Source: Silvimonas iriomotensis (lineage in GTDB: Bacteria > Pseudomonadota > Gammaproteobacteria > Burkholderiales > Chitinibacteraceae). Taken from it: 64,000 nucleotides of DNA. Of this stretch, positions 17,740 through 26,276 are shown piece by piece (the stretch's first letter is position 1; each line of letters begins with the position of its first letter). The stretch covers positions 587,378 to 651,377 of the forward strand of contig NZ_BMLX01000003.1 in the NCBI RefSeq assembly GCF_014645535.1. The letters are read 5' to 3'. Position numbers and translations under genes: made by a program. The notes below the pieces were generated by a model. That model had not been told where the DNA came from, searched no databases, and saw only the letters and a list, made by a program, of their open reading frames with translations.

Positions 17740-18606
17740 TCAGGCAAGCAGGCCTGGCGCCTGGTCTGGCCAGGCAAATTCACCATGGCCGACCTCGGCC
17801 ACCCGGCCGCCGACCTCGATCTCTTTGTCGGCACTGATCTGCAATGAAAGATGCGCCAACCGCTGAATGCCGTGCCCTTGCACCATGCTGGCCGACAGCG
17901 GCAAGACGGTGCTCTGTTCTGCCAGCAACCAGCCGCCCAGATTGGCGCAGGCCGAGCCGGTGCCGTGGTCTTCTGCCAACTGGCCGTTCTGCACCCAGAA
18001 AAAGCGCGCCACGATTTCATCATCGCCCCAGGCCCACACCAGCGCCTGCATGATGCCGCGTTCGTTCTTCGCATGCTGGTCCATCAGCGCCAGATCGGGT
18101 GCGCAGGCGTGTACGGCCTCGACACTGGCCAGCGGCACAATCAGTTGCTCGGTGCCGGTATTGACAAAGCGCGGCGTGCCGGCGACCTGCTCTGGCGCAA
18201 TACCCAGCGCGTGTGCCATGACTTCCGCCGCCGGCGCAAACCGATACGCCGGCGCATTGGCGCGGAGCATCATGCGGTTGTGCTCATGCGCCACCACCGG
18301 GATCACGCCGGATTTGAACTCCAGCGTCAGTTGCTGGCGGCCAAGCGCCCGCGACAGCACCCAGGCCGTGCCCAGCGTCGGGTGGCCGGCAAAAGGCAGT
18401 TCATAGGTCGGCGTAAAAATGCGCACGTGCGCGTCGGCCTTGCCGGAGGGGAACACAAACGTGGTTTCAGACAGATTCAGCTGCTGCGCCAGCGTTTGCA
18501 TTGCGTTGTCATCCAGCCCGCGTGCGTCTTCAAACACGGCCAGCGGGTTGCCCGCCCAGGCGGTTTCTGCAAACACATTGACGATGCGATATGAATAGCG
18601 GGCCAT
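17740..18606 (-). CDS. PhzF-family isomerase/epimerase-like protein
   Basis: 288 residues, a typical PhzF length. The family has a diaminopimelate-epimerase fold of two similar halves. PhzF itself isomerises an intermediate of phenazine synthesis, but most members are of unknown substrate. The N-terminus (YRIVNVFAETAWAGNPLAVFEDA) and NLSETTFVFP, with the catalytic Glu at about residue 47, are visible, as is ELPFAGHPTLGTAWVL, a strong family signature. The second half carries DHGTGSACANLGGWL. No other phenazine genes are present, so phenazine synthesis is not implied. GGAG lies 8 nt before the chosen ATG. Confidence 0.93.
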   Translation of the reverse strand: MARYSYRIVNVFAETAWAGNPLAVFEDARGLDDNAMQTLAQQLNLSETTFVFPSGKADAHVRIFTPTYELPFAGHPTLGTAWVLSRALGRQQLTLEFKSGVIPVVAHEHNRMMLRANAPAYRFAPAAEVMAHALGIAPEQVAGTPRFVNTGTEQLIVPLASVEAVHACAPDLALMDQHAKNERGIMQALVWAWGDDEIVARFFWVQNGQLAEDHGTGSACANLGGWLLAEQSTVLPLSASMVQGHGIQRLAHLSLQISADKEIEVGGRVAEVGHGEFAWPDQAPGLLA

Positions 18607-18736
18607 GCGGTTTCTCCGGTGTTGAAATGTCTGGATCAACTATGCACCGTGAGCGGGCACGGCGGGCAGCGGCAGTGTGGCGGTCAATGTGTGATGACAG
18701 TTGAATTGAGCGCATCCATGCACCATGCTTTTTTGT

Positions 18737-18777
18737 GCATGACGATTGCCGCAGTTGCGTCATGCTGACTGTATAAT
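18737..18777 (+). promoter_or_regulatory. 29-bp dyad and TATAAT box upstream of the pcnB leader
   Basis: A perfect inverted repeat GCATGACG-N13-CGTCATGC (18737-18765) ends 6 bp before a consensus TATAAT (18772-18777). The arm centres are 21 bp apart, two helical turns, as expected for a dimeric regulator site overlapping the -35 region. No good -35 hexamer is visible, which would fit an activated or tightly controlled promoter. Transcription would start near 18784, about 165 nt before pcnB. Confidence 0.5.
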
Positions 18778-18783
18778 GAGCGC

Positions 18784-18948
18784 CTTTGTTTTCAGGGCCG
18801 CTAACGAAACTGCCCTGGCCATGTGAGCATGCCGTGTTTGCCCGGGTGGTTTGGTTAGCGGCTTGACTGGCCCGAAGCGGGCCGCCTGCGGCAAGACGGA
18901 TGTTGGCCAGAAACTGCCCCCCGTCTGCCGGTTTTCTTTGGTCAAACG
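18784..18948 (+). ncRNA. Structured leader or small RNA upstream of pcnB
   Basis: Three hairpins can form in this 165-nt stretch. The first is a long arm pairing GCCGCTAAC (18797-18805) with GTTAGCGGC (18854-18862), extended inward by AAAC/GTTT and C/G pairs. The second is GGCCCG-AAG-CGGGCC (18869-18883). The third pairs CGGCAAGACGG (18889-18899, one bulged A) with CCGTCTGCCG (18921-18930) and is followed by GTTTTCTTT, like a terminator. An alternative pairing, CTGGCC (18867-18872) with GGCCAG (18905-18910), would disrupt hairpins 2 and 3. This could be an attenuated pcnB leader or an independent small RNA ending near 18939. I do not recognise a known RNA family. Confidence 0.4.
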
Positions 18949-20307
18949 ATGATTCGCAAATTGATCGGCAAGGTGCTGCGGCGCCCGGGTAAACGGGTTC
19001 TGCATGCCAAACACTACGGCGTACGCCGCGAGGATATTCATTCCGGCGCGCTTAAAGTGTGTGATCGCCTGCAAGAAGCAGGTTATGAGGCCTATGTTGT
19101 CGGGGGCGCCGTGCGCGACCTGATGCTGGGCAAATCTCCCAAAGACTTTGATGTGGCCACCAGCGCCACGCCGGAACAAGTGCGCCATGTGTTCAACCGC
19201 TCGCGCATTATTGGCCGGCGTTTTCGCATTGTGCACGTGCCGTTCTACGAGCGCGGCGGCGAAGAAATCATTGAAGTCACCACCTTCCGTGGTGCCGGTG
19301 AAGCGCCGACGGACGAGTCTGGCCGCATCCTGCGCGACAACGTGTATGGCTCGCTGGAAGACGATGCGCTGCGCCGTGACTTCACCGTCAACGCGCTGTA
19401 TTACGATCCGTCGCGTGAAGAAATCCTGGATTTCCACCACGGCGTGGATGATCTGGAAGCCCGCCGTCTGGTCATGATCGGTGATCCGGGCATCCGCTAC
19501 CGCGAAGACCCGGTGCGCATGCTGCGTGCCATCCGGCTCTCGGCCAAGCTGGGTCTGGACATCGCCCCGCCGACGCGCAAGCCGATTGCCGAATGCGCTG
19601 GCCTGCTGCAGAACATCCCGTCTGCGCGCCTGTTTGACGAGATGATGAAGCTGCTGTTGTCCGGCCGCGCCTGGGATTGCCTGATGGCGCTCAAGGCCGA
19701 CGGCCTGCACAAGTATCTGTTCCCGGTGCTGGACCAGTTGTTGAAGTCGCCGCAAACCACGGCCTTCTTGCAAAAAGCGCTGGCCAATACCGACAAGCGC
19801 CTGGCCGAAGACAAGCCGGTCTCGGCCGGTTTCCTGTTTGCTGCCTTGTTGTGGCATGAAGTTGAAGCCGCGTGGCAAAAGAAACAGGCCGCAGGCGAAT
19901 ATGCGGTGCCGGCGCTGATGGCCGCCATGAACGAAGTGGAAACCAGCGTCGAAAAACGCCTGGCCATCCCCAACCGTTATGGCGCTGCCATGAAGGAAAT
20001 CTGGCTGCTGCAACCGCGTTTTGAACAGCGTGTGGGTAGCCGTCCGTTCCGGTTGTTTGAACAACAGCGTTTCCGCGCCGCCTATGATTTTCTGGCCCTG
20101 CGTGGCGAGTGCGGTCTGGTGGACAAAGAACTGGTGGAATGGTGGACGCAGTTCCAGTACTGCGATGACGACACCCGCTCTGCCATGATCGCGCGCGTTA
20201 CCGGCCCGCAAAAAGGCCCGGATCGCAAACGGCGTCGTCGGCGTCCTGCAGGCAAGGCCGGTGGCGCTGCCAAAGCCGGCGGCGAGAGCAGCGGCGGCAA
20301 CGAGTAA
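18949..20307 (+). CDS. pcnB: Poly(A) polymerase I
   Basis: 452 residues. PcnB adds poly(A) tails to RNA 3' ends, marking mRNA fragments and regulatory RNAs for degradation. The class II nucleotidyltransferase core is clear: YVVGGAVRDLMLGKSPKDFDVATSATPEQV from about residue 48 holds the GG and DxD motifs. IIGRRFRIVHV, LRRDFTVNALYYDP and the RNA-binding YREDPVRMLRAIRLSAKLG follow. The C-terminal 30 residues are very basic (KRRRRRPAGK) and probably bind RNA. The ATG has no evident Shine-Dalgarno sequence. The upstream region has a dyad, a promoter and strong RNA structure. folK follows after 6 bp, so the two are co-transcribed. Confidence 0.95.
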   Translation: MIRKLIGKVLRRPGKRVLHAKHYGVRREDIHSGALKVCDRLQEAGYEAYVVGGAVRDLMLGKSPKDFDVATSATPEQVRHVFNRSRIIGRRFRIVHVPFYERGGEEIIEVTTFRGAGEAPTDESGRILRDNVYGSLEDDALRRDFTVNALYYDPSREEILDFHHGVDDLEARRLVMIGDPGIRYREDPVRMLRAIRLSAKLGLDIAPPTRKPIAECAGLLQNIPSARLFDEMMKLLLSGRAWDCLMALKADGLHKYLFPVLDQLLKSPQTTAFLQKALANTDKRLAEDKPVSAGFLFAALLWHEVEAAWQKKQAAGEYAVPALMAAMNEVETSVEKRLAIPNRYGAAMKEIWLLQPRFEQRVGSRPFRLFEQQRFRAAYDFLALRGECGLVDKELVEWWTQFQYCDDDTRSAMIARVTGPQKGPDRKRRRRRPAGKAGGAAKAGGESSGGNE

Positions 20308-20313
20308 GACGCA

Positions 20314-20802
20314 ATGACCAAGTTTCACCGCGCCTTTGTCGCACTGGGCGCCAATCTGGATGATCCGGCGGCGCAACTGGCCGCCGCGGTCAAAGCCCTG
20401 GGCGAGTTGCCGCACACCACGCTGGTGGCCTGTTCCCGCTTTTACGCTTCGGCCCCGGTGGGTTATGCCGACCAGCCCGATTTTGTGAATGCCGTGGCCG
20501 CAGTCGACACCGGCCTGACACCGGATGAACTCTTGCAGGGTCTGTTGCAGATTGAGGCCGCCCAGGGCCGCGAACGCACTTTCCGCAACGCCCCGCGCAC
20601 ACTGGATCTGGATGTACTGTTGTATGACAGCATCACCCGTAATGATGCGCATCTGGTCATCCCGCACCCCCGAATGCACGAGCGCGCCTTTGTATTGGTG
20701 CCGCTTGCAGAAATCGCCCCGGATACCGTGATCCCCGGTCTTGGCCCTGTAACGGCCTTCCTGGGGAAAGTCGCGAGCCAGACCTTGCATCCGTTGGGCT
20801 AA
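20314..20802 (+). CDS. folK: 2-amino-4-hydroxy-6-hydroxymethyldihydropteridine diphosphokinase
   Basis: 162 residues, normal for HPPK. It transfers pyrophosphate from ATP to hydroxymethyl-dihydropterin in folate synthesis. Visible motifs: [15 protein letters not shown] at the N-terminus, the [21 protein letters not shown] pterin-binding region, [18 protein letters not shown] with the metal-binding Asp pair, and [19 protein letters not shown]. It lies 6 bp after pcnB and before panB, an order common in beta- and gammaproteobacteria. Confidence 0.97.
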   Translation: MTKFHRAFVALGANLDDPAAQLAAAVKALGELPHTTLVACSRFYASAPVGYADQPDFVNAVAAVDTGLTPDELLQGLLQIEAAQGRERTFRNAPRTLDLDVLLYDSITRNDAHLVIPHPRMHERAFVLVPLAEIAPDTVIPGLGPVTAFLGKVASQTLHPLG

Positions 20803-20897
20803 ACTGCGATTTGCGCGCTGCACCAATCTGGCGCCGCGCCACGGTTTCCTGCACCCGTTGTGACCCGCCAGGATGTTTTCGACAGGAAGTTAAAGCC

Positions 20898-21689
20898 ATG
20901 AAAGTCACCGTCAATACCCTGAATAAAATGAAGCAGGATGGCCAGAAGATCGCCATGCTGACCTGTTATGAAGCCAGCTTTGCCACCTTGCTTGACGAAG
21001 CGGGCGTGGATGTCCTGTTGATCGGGGACTCGCTGGGCAACACGGTTCAGGGCCAGACCTCCACACTGCCGGTGACGCTGGATCACATGATTTACCACAC
21101 GGCATGCGTGGCCAAAGGCACCAAAGACGCCATGGTGCTGGCTGATCTGCCGTTTGGTGCTTATCAGGCCAGCCCGCAACAAGCGTTTGATAGCGCCGTG
21201 CGCCTGATGCAGGCCGGGGCCGAAATGGTCAAGCTTGAAGGCGGCATGGTCATGGTCGAGACCGTGGATTTTCTGGTGAACCGCGGTATTCCGGTGTGCA
21301 TGCACATTGGTTTGCAGCCGCAGTCGGTCAATATCTACGGCGGCTACAAGGTGCAAGGCAAAACCGAAACCGAAGCCGAAACCCTCAAGCGCGATGCGCT
21401 GGCGCTGCAAGCCGCAGGCGCCAGCCTGGTGCTGATGGAAATGGTGCCCGCCGCCGTCGCCACTGAAGTCACCAAGTTGCTGACTATCCCCACCATCGGC
21501 ATTGGTGCCGGGGTGGACTGTGACGGCCAGGTGCTGGTGCTGCACGACATGCTGGGCATTTACCCGGGCAAGAAAGCCCGTTTTGTGAAGAACTTCATGA
21601 CCGGCGCCAGCAGCATCCAGGGCGCGGTTGAAGGCTATGTGAAGGCCGTCAAGGCGGGGACTTTCCCGGCTGAAGAGCATTCCTTCTGA
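20898..21689 (+). CDS. panB: 3-methyl-2-oxobutanoate hydroxymethyltransferase
   Basis: 263 residues. PanB adds a hydroxymethyl group from methylene-tetrahydrofolate to 2-oxoisovalerate to give ketopantoate, the first step of pantothenate synthesis. Motifs: [51 protein letters not shown], the [22 protein letters not shown] block and a C-terminal FVKNF. The ATG at 20898 is preceded by AGGAAG; the upstream extension is not family-like. The stop overlaps the next start in a TGATG, so translation of the HD gene is likely coupled. The neighbour folK feeds the folate cofactor that PanB uses. Confidence 0.97.
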   Translation: MKVTVNTLNKMKQDGQKIAMLTCYEASFATLLDEAGVDVLLIGDSLGNTVQGQTSTLPVTLDHMIYHTACVAKGTKDAMVLADLPFGAYQASPQQAFDSAVRLMQAGAEMVKLEGGMVMVETVDFLVNRGIPVCMHIGLQPQSVNIYGGYKVQGKTETEAETLKRDALALQAAGASLVLMEMVPAAVATEVTKLLTIPTIGIGAGVDCDGQVLVLHDMLGIYPGKKARFVKNFMTGASSIQGAVEGYVKAVKAGTFPAEEHSF

Positions 21690-22297
21690 TGAACACCGCC
21701 GCCGATTTTGCTGCGATCACGTCTTTTGTGCTGGAACTGGAAAAGCTCAAGGCCGTGTTGCGCAAGAACCGGCCGCTGGGTCAGACCCGGTTTGAAAACA
21801 CCGCCGAACACAGCTGGCAGATTTGTCTGCTGGCCATGTCGGTGTTGCCGCACGCGGCAGAGCCGGTCGACATGGGCCGCGTTGTGCAACTCTTGCTGGT
21901 ACACGACATCCCGGAAATCGACGCCGGCGATGTGAATGTGTACGACGCTACGGGGCGCGCTGCGGCCGAAGCAAAAGAAGAAGCCGGTGCCACGCGGATA
22001 TTCGGCCTCTTGCCCTCCGCCACGGGCGCACAGATGTATGCCCTGTGGCGTGAATTCACCACCGGGACGAGTGCCGAGGCCCGCTATGCCCGCGCGATTG
22101 ACCGCATGATGCCGGTGCTGCAGAACCTCAACAGCGCCGGTCAAAGCTGGCGCGAGAACGGCATCCGCATCGATCAGGTCACGCGCATGAATCACCCCAA
22201 AATTTCGGGCATGTTCCCCACCTTGTGGCCGCTGCTTGAACAGCAACTGCAAGCGGCGGTGACCCGCGGTGATCTCGGCCCGGCCGGCGCTGAGTAA
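21689..22297 (+). CDS. HD-domain hydrolase (YfbR/HDDC2-like)
   Basis: 202 residues. HD-domain proteins are metal-dependent phosphohydrolases; the YfbR/HDDC2 branch includes 5'-deoxynucleotidases. The metal ligands are visible: His in ENTAEHSWQICLLAM (near 40-54) and the HD pair in LLLVHDIPEIDAGDV (near 69-83). A later Asp lies in RYARAIDRMMPVL. Its start overlaps the panB stop by one base and panC follows 51 bp later, so it is embedded in the pantothenate cluster. A role there is possible but not shown; the substrate is unknown. Confidence 0.88.
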   Translation: MNTAADFAAITSFVLELEKLKAVLRKNRPLGQTRFENTAEHSWQICLLAMSVLPHAAEPVDMGRVVQLLLVHDIPEIDAGDVNVYDATGRAAAEAKEEAGATRIFGLLPSATGAQMYALWREFTTGTSAEARYARAIDRMMPVLQNLNSAGQSWRENGIRIDQVTRMNHPKISGMFPTLWPLLEQQLQAAVTRGDLGPAGAE

Positions 22298-22348
22298 GAT
22301 CAGGGCCCGGCATCCTTATTCACTGTTTCAGATCGTTTCAGGTTCGCC

Positions 22349-23188
22349 ATGAAAATCATCCATACCATCGCTGAACTGCGCGCCTGGCGCGCCACCGTGG
22401 GCAAAGTGGCCTTTGTGCCGACCATGGGTAATCTGCATCAGGGCCACATGGCGCTGATCCGCGCCGCGCAGGAAGAAACGGAGCACATTGTTGTCAGCAT
22501 CTTTGTGAACCGCCTGCAGTTTGGCCAGGGTGAAGATTTCGACCGTTACCCGCGCACGCTGGCCTCTGACGCCGCGCTGATCGAAGAAGTCGCGCCCAAC
22601 GCCGTGGTGTTTGCGCCGGATGAAAAAGAGCTGTACCCGCACGTGGTGCAGCACTACAAGGTAGACCCGCCGGCCATTCAGGACGAGTTGTGTGGTGCGT
22701 TCCGCCCGGGGCATTTCCAGGGCGTGGCCACGGTGGTGACCAAGCTCTTCAACATCGTCCAGCCGACGGTGGCTTGTTTTGGCAAGAAAGACTATCAGCA
22801 GCTGTTCGTGATCCAGAGCATGGTAGAAGAACTGAACATGCCGCTGCAGATCATCCCGGTCGATACCGGTCGCGCTGAAAGCGGGCTGGCGCTGTCGTCC
22901 CGCAATGGTTATCTGAGTCCGGAAGAGCGCGTGGAAGCCGCCCGCATCTATTTCCACCTGACCCGCATGCGCGACGCCATCCTGGCAGGTGAGCGTGATT
23001 ACGAGAAACTGGCCAACGAAACAATCGCCGACCTGACTGCCCGTGGCTGGGCGCAGATTGACTACGTAGAGGCGCGCAACGCCCACACGCTCAAGCCGGC
23101 AACGCATACCGATCACCACATTGTCTGGTTGATTGCGGCGCGTCTGGGCAAGACCCGCTTGATCGACAATCTGGAAATTGATCTGTGA
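22349..23188 (+). CDS. panC: Pantothenate synthetase
   Basis: 279 residues. PanC joins pantoate and beta-alanine using ATP to make pantothenate. The nucleotidyltransferase signature [16 protein letters not shown] holds the HIGH-like motif. [34 protein letters not shown] and the KMSKS-equivalent [14 protein letters not shown] are intact. [13 protein letters not shown] marks the pantoate site. The TGA stop lies inside a heptamer repeat (GTGATCT then GTGAGGN units, 23185-23212), a pattern shared with murI and nth. A 21-bp perfect terminator follows. Confidence 0.97.
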   Translation: MKIIHTIAELRAWRATVGKVAFVPTMGNLHQGHMALIRAAQEETEHIVVSIFVNRLQFGQGEDFDRYPRTLASDAALIEEVAPNAVVFAPDEKELYPHVVQHYKVDPPAIQDELCGAFRPGHFQGVATVVTKLFNIVQPTVACFGKKDYQQLFVIQSMVEELNMPLQIIPVDTGRAESGLALSSRNGYLSPEERVEAARIYFHLTRMRDAILAGERDYEKLANETIADLTARGWAQIDYVEARNAHTLKPATHTDHHIVWLIAARLGKTRLIDNLEIDL

Positions 23189-23212
23189 TCTGTGAGGCGT
23201 GAGGCGTGAGGA
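23185..23212 (+). repeat. Heptamer repeat over the panC stop codon
   Basis: Four 7-bp units, GTGATCT-GTGAGGC-GTGAGGC-GTGAGGA, begin one base before the TGA stop of panC, so the stop is part of the repeat. See the related arrays after the amylase gene, nth and murI. Confidence 0.75.
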
Positions 23213-23260
23213 GGGGGCTTCGTCCTCCGTGGCCTTTACAGCGCCATCGTTCAGCCTCAC

Positions 23261-23306
23261 GCCGCAAAACAAAAGGGCCGCATTCGCGGCCCTTTTGTTT
23301 TGCGGC
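23261..23306. terminator. Long bidirectional terminator between panC and a LysE gene
   Basis: A perfect 21-bp inverted repeat with a 4-nt loop contains AAAACAAAAGGGCCGC and its complement. It lies 72 bp after panC and 19 bp before the stop of the convergent exporter gene. Confidence 0.93.
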
Positions 23307-23324
23307 CTATGGGCGCGTAGCGCT

Positions 23325-23939
23325 TTACCGGCGCGCCAGTGCCAGCAGGCCACCTACCGCAAAGAACGCGCCGCCGCAGCCGCGGTTGAACCAGCGCACG
23401 CGCCGGGGCTGTTGCAGCCACGCGGCCAGGCGCGAACCGCCCGCGGCGTAGGCAATCTGCCAGCTGGATTCAATGATGAAGAACGACACCAGCAACACGC
23501 ACCATTGCGATTGCTGGGGCAGATGCGGGTCAATGAACTGCGGCAAGAAGGCGCCGGCAAACAGGATCGCCTTGGGGTTGGATAACGCCACCGTCAGCCC
23601 CAGCCGGAAGCGGCTGGTGCCACTATTGCTGTTGGCCTTGGGCAAGGCCAGGGTTTCGCCGGCACGCCAGCACTGAATGCCCAGATACACCAGATACGCC
23701 GCGCCCACGAGCTTGAGCACCAGGAACAAGGTGGCCGAGGCAGCCAGGACGGCGGCAAGGCCGAAGGCCGATGCGGTGAACAGGATCGCCAGACCGGTAC
23801 ATGCGCCCGCCATGGTGGCCGTGGTGGCCTTCCAGCCGTAGCGTGTGCCGTGCGAGAGCATCAGCAACATGTTGGGGCCAGGTGTGGCAGAGATCAGCAG
23901 CGTGGTGAGCACAAAGGCCAGCCAGAGATCGAAGCGCAT
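23325..23939 (-). CDS. LysE/RhtB-family amino-acid exporter
   Basis: 204 residues with about six membrane segments. RhtB-type exporters release excess amino acids such as homoserine, threonine or leucine. The N-terminal signature LISATPGPNMLLMLSHGTRYG (near 16-36) and GAAYLVYLGIQCWRAGE (near 75-91) define the family; LTVALSNPKAILFAGAFLPQF follows. The substrate is unknown. The ATG at 23939 is preceded by AAGGAAACACC, a good ribosome site. It is separated from argA by an argA terminator, so it has its own promoter or is reached by readthrough. Confidence 0.93.
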   Translation of the reverse strand: MRFDLWLAFVLTTLLISATPGPNMLLMLSHGTRYGWKATTATMAGACTGLAILFTASAFGLAAVLAASATLFLVLKLVGAAYLVYLGIQCWRAGETLALPKANSNSGTSRFRLGLTVALSNPKAILFAGAFLPQFIDPHLPQQSQWCVLLVSFFIIESSWQIAYAAGGSRLAAWLQQPRRVRWFNRGCGGAFFAVGGLLALARR

Positions 23940-24010
23940 GGTGTTTCCTTGAGATACGGCAAGACGACCACTCAACTATAACGCTGTCATGCGGTCAGGC
24001 GTGAGATACA

Positions 24011-24054
24011 ACAAAGGCCCGGGGCAACCAGTACAGCCGGTTGCGCCGGGCCTT
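24011..24054 (-). terminator. Intrinsic terminator after argA
   Basis: A stem of AAGGCCCGG/CCGGGCCTT, continued by GCAACC/GGTTGC after a G/G mismatch, lies 20 bp past argA. On the minus strand it ends in TTTGTTGT, a short T-tract. Confidence 0.75.
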
Positions 24055-24073
24055 GGCCGTGCCTTGGCGGCGA

Positions 24074-25387
24074 TTAGCGCAGCGACTTGATAAACACCTT
24101 GGAACGCCGCTGATAGTTGTACAGCGATTTTTTCTCCATCGGCAGTTCATCGACCGTGGCATGGGTAAAGCCGCGCTCGACAAACCAGTGCGATGTCCGC
24201 GTGGTCAGCGCAAACAGGGCCTGCATGCCCTGGCTGCGCGCCTGTTGTTCGACATGGCGCAGCAGCACCGCGCCGCGGTCTTCATCGCGATAATCCGGAT
24301 GCACCACCAGGCACGCCATCTCGGCCATCTGGCTATCCGGGAAGGGGTGCACGGCCACGCAGCCGATGATCTTGCCATCGTGCTCCAGCACGGAGTAACG
24401 GTTGATTTCGCGCTCCAGCAATTCGCGCCCGCGCTTGACGAGGACACCCTGGTCTTCCAGCGGTTCAATCAGCTGCAACATGCCGCCCACATCATCAATC
24501 ACCGCCTGGCGCAGGGTTTCCAGCGTCTCGCGCGAGATCATGGTGCCGACGCCTTCGTGGCTGAACAATTCCATCAGCATGGCGCCGTCTTCGTTGTGGC
24601 TCACGAGGTGCGCCCGTGCCACACCGCGCCGCACCGCCTTGATGGCGCAAGGCAGATACAGGCGCACGTCTTCGTTCACATCCGGATTGGCGGTGAGAAA
24701 CTGTTCCGCTTCCAGCGCGGTCATTTCGGTCTGCAACTCGCCACTGGCATCCACAACGCCTTCATGCCCGAACAGGAACAGCAGCTTGTGCGCGCGCAGG
24801 GCAATGGCTGCGCTGGTGGCGACGTCTTCCAGTGTCAGGTTGAAGACTTCCCCCGTGGGCGAATAACCCAGCGTGGACAACAATACGATTTCGCCGTCTT
24901 CCAGCCGGTAATTGACGGCGGTGGTATCCACCTTGCGCACTTCACCGGTATACAAGAGGTCCAACCCGTCCCGCACACCCATGGGCTGTGCGGTGACAAA
25001 GTTGCCGGCGGAAACCCGGATATGCGCGTTGGCCATGGGCGAGTTCGCCAGACCCATCGACAACAGCGATTCAATATCCACCCGCACCTGGCCGACGGCC
25101 TGAATCACGCATTCCAGGGTTTCGGCATCGGTCACCCGCACGCCTTTGTGGTAATGCATATCCAGCCCGCGTTCGGCCATGCGGGTTTCGATCTGGGGGC
25201 GCGCACCGTGGACCACCACCAGGCGAACGCCCAAGCTGGTCAGCAAGTTGATGTCATGGGTGAGCGTAAAAAAGCGGCCGTCACGAACCACTTCGCCACC
25301 CAGCGCAATCACAAAAGTACGCCCGCGAAAGGCGTGGATATACGGGGCGGCCTGACGAAACCACTGCACCAAATCACTGGACTGCAT
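24074..25387 (-). CDS. argA: N-acetylglutamate synthase
   Basis: 437 residues, the classic ArgA length. It acetylates glutamate with acetyl-CoA, the first and arginine-feedback-inhibited step of arginine synthesis. The N-terminal amino-acid-kinase domain (about 1-285) shows FVIALGGEVV, INLLTSLGVRLVVVHGARPQI and the RRGVARAHLVSHNEDGAMLMELFSHEGVGTMI junction. The C-terminal GNAT domain shows IIGCVAVHPFPDSQMAEMACLVVHPDYRDEDRGAVLL with the CoA loop, and ALTTRTSHWFVERGF. The kinase domain serves as the arginine-binding regulatory domain and has no catalytic role. Monocistronic with its own terminator. Confidence 0.97.
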   Translation of the reverse strand: MQSSDLVQWFRQAAPYIHAFRGRTFVIALGGEVVRDGRFFTLTHDINLLTSLGVRLVVVHGARPQIETRMAERGLDMHYHKGVRVTDAETLECVIQAVGQVRVDIESLLSMGLANSPMANAHIRVSAGNFVTAQPMGVRDGLDLLYTGEVRKVDTTAVNYRLEDGEIVLLSTLGYSPTGEVFNLTLEDVATSAAIALRAHKLLFLFGHEGVVDASGELQTEMTALEAEQFLTANPDVNEDVRLYLPCAIKAVRRGVARAHLVSHNEDGAMLMELFSHEGVGTMISRETLETLRQAVIDDVGGMLQLIEPLEDQGVLVKRGRELLEREINRYSVLEHDGKIIGCVAVHPFPDSQMAEMACLVVHPDYRDEDRGAVLLRHVEQQARSQGMQALFALTTRTSHWFVERGFTHATVDELPMEKKSLYNYQRRSKVFIKSLR

Positions 25388-25671
25388 ACACGCTCCAAAG
25401 TGGCCGCGCCTGGGCGCGACGGGTTGGCGTCGGCGCAGGGCCGACCATGCATAATTGTAAGGGCAAACGGGGGATCATGAAGTCATCATTGCGGTGCACC
25501 TTTAAATGACCAGGTTCGCCACAAAATGGTCATGCATCTGACATGTTCGTCAGTAGATCACCTGGGGGCGGGTATGATGCCGGGATGCTATTGTGCCCCG
25601 CTGATTGTCCAGCTTGCCGAATGCTGTTTTTGCGCTTGAACAAATCCATTACAGAGTAATATACCCGCGCC

Positions 25672-26208
25672 ATGAAAAAGACACTGTTTACCTTGTTGCT
25701 GGCCGCTGCAACGCTGGCCAATGCTGCTCCTTTTGATACGTTTAACGCTGCGATTGGCGAAACCACCCGCCCGCATGGCGAGAACACTCCGAACACTCTG
25801 CGCCTGTCTGTGGGCTGGGACTGGGGCGTGCGCTGGTGGGAGACCAGCGTGGGCTACCTGACCGGTTACTGGGAGTTCGCCGGCGGCGCCTGGCGGGTGC
25901 AGGACACCACCGCATACGATGTGGATATCGTTCCGATGTTCCGCTACCAGTTCAAGAGCAGCGGCTGGTGCACGCCGTTTGTTGAGGCAGGCGTCGGCGT
26001 GGCCTATCTGACCGAACACAAGATTGCGGACGATCACGATCTGACGTCCCACCCGCAGTTCAGCGACCGTATCGGCGCAGGTTGCGGCTTTGATGGCGGC
26101 AAGCAGGAACTGGGGATCAACTTCCATCATTTCTCCAACGCCGGTCTGGACAAACCCAACCCGGGCGTGGATTTCCTGCTGGTTCGCTACGGTTACCATT
26201 TCAACTAG
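25672..26208 (+). CDS. Lipid A 3-O-deacylase, PagL family
   Basis: 178 residues. PagL is an outer-membrane beta-barrel enzyme that removes the 3-O acyl chain of lipid A, altering endotoxin and antimicrobial-peptide responses. A signal peptide (MKKTLFTLLLAAATLANA) is followed by alternating aromatic strands such as LRLSVGWDWGVRWWETSVGYL. The catalytic motif is clear near residues 152-170: NFHHFSNAGLDKPNPGVDFL, with the His-x-Ser pair of the active site. The C-terminus ends in Phe-Asn rather than a terminal Phe. It stands alone between argA and nagA with a bidirectional terminator after it. Confidence 0.85.
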   Translation: MKKTLFTLLLAAATLANAAPFDTFNAAIGETTRPHGENTPNTLRLSVGWDWGVRWWETSVGYLTGYWEFAGGAWRVQDTTAYDVDIVPMFRYQFKSSGWCTPFVEAGVGVAYLTEHKIADDHDLTSHPQFSDRIGAGCGFDGGKQELGINFHHFSNAGLDKPNPGVDFLLVRYGYHFN

Positions 26209-26226
26209 GCAGACCGTCGCACAGCA

Positions 26227-26260
26227 ACAAAAAGCCCGCATTGTGCGGGCTTTTTGTTTT
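26227..26260. terminator. Bidirectional terminator between the PagL gene and nagA
   Basis: A perfect 14-bp stem (ACAAAAAGCCCGCA and complement, 3-nt loop) is followed on the plus strand by TTTTT-G-TTTT. Both convergent genes end within 20 bp. Confidence 0.92.
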
Positions 26261-26276
26261 GGAGCGATTCGCCGGA

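Noticed and set aside
18760-20826. 688-codon open frame antisense to pcnB and folK
   Set aside because: It lies opposite well-supported genes, has low-complexity Arg/His/Gln composition and no family similarity; typical of GC-rich antisense frames.
24041-25480. 479-codon frame antisense to argA
   Set aside because: Shadow of argA; His/Gln-rich with no motif.
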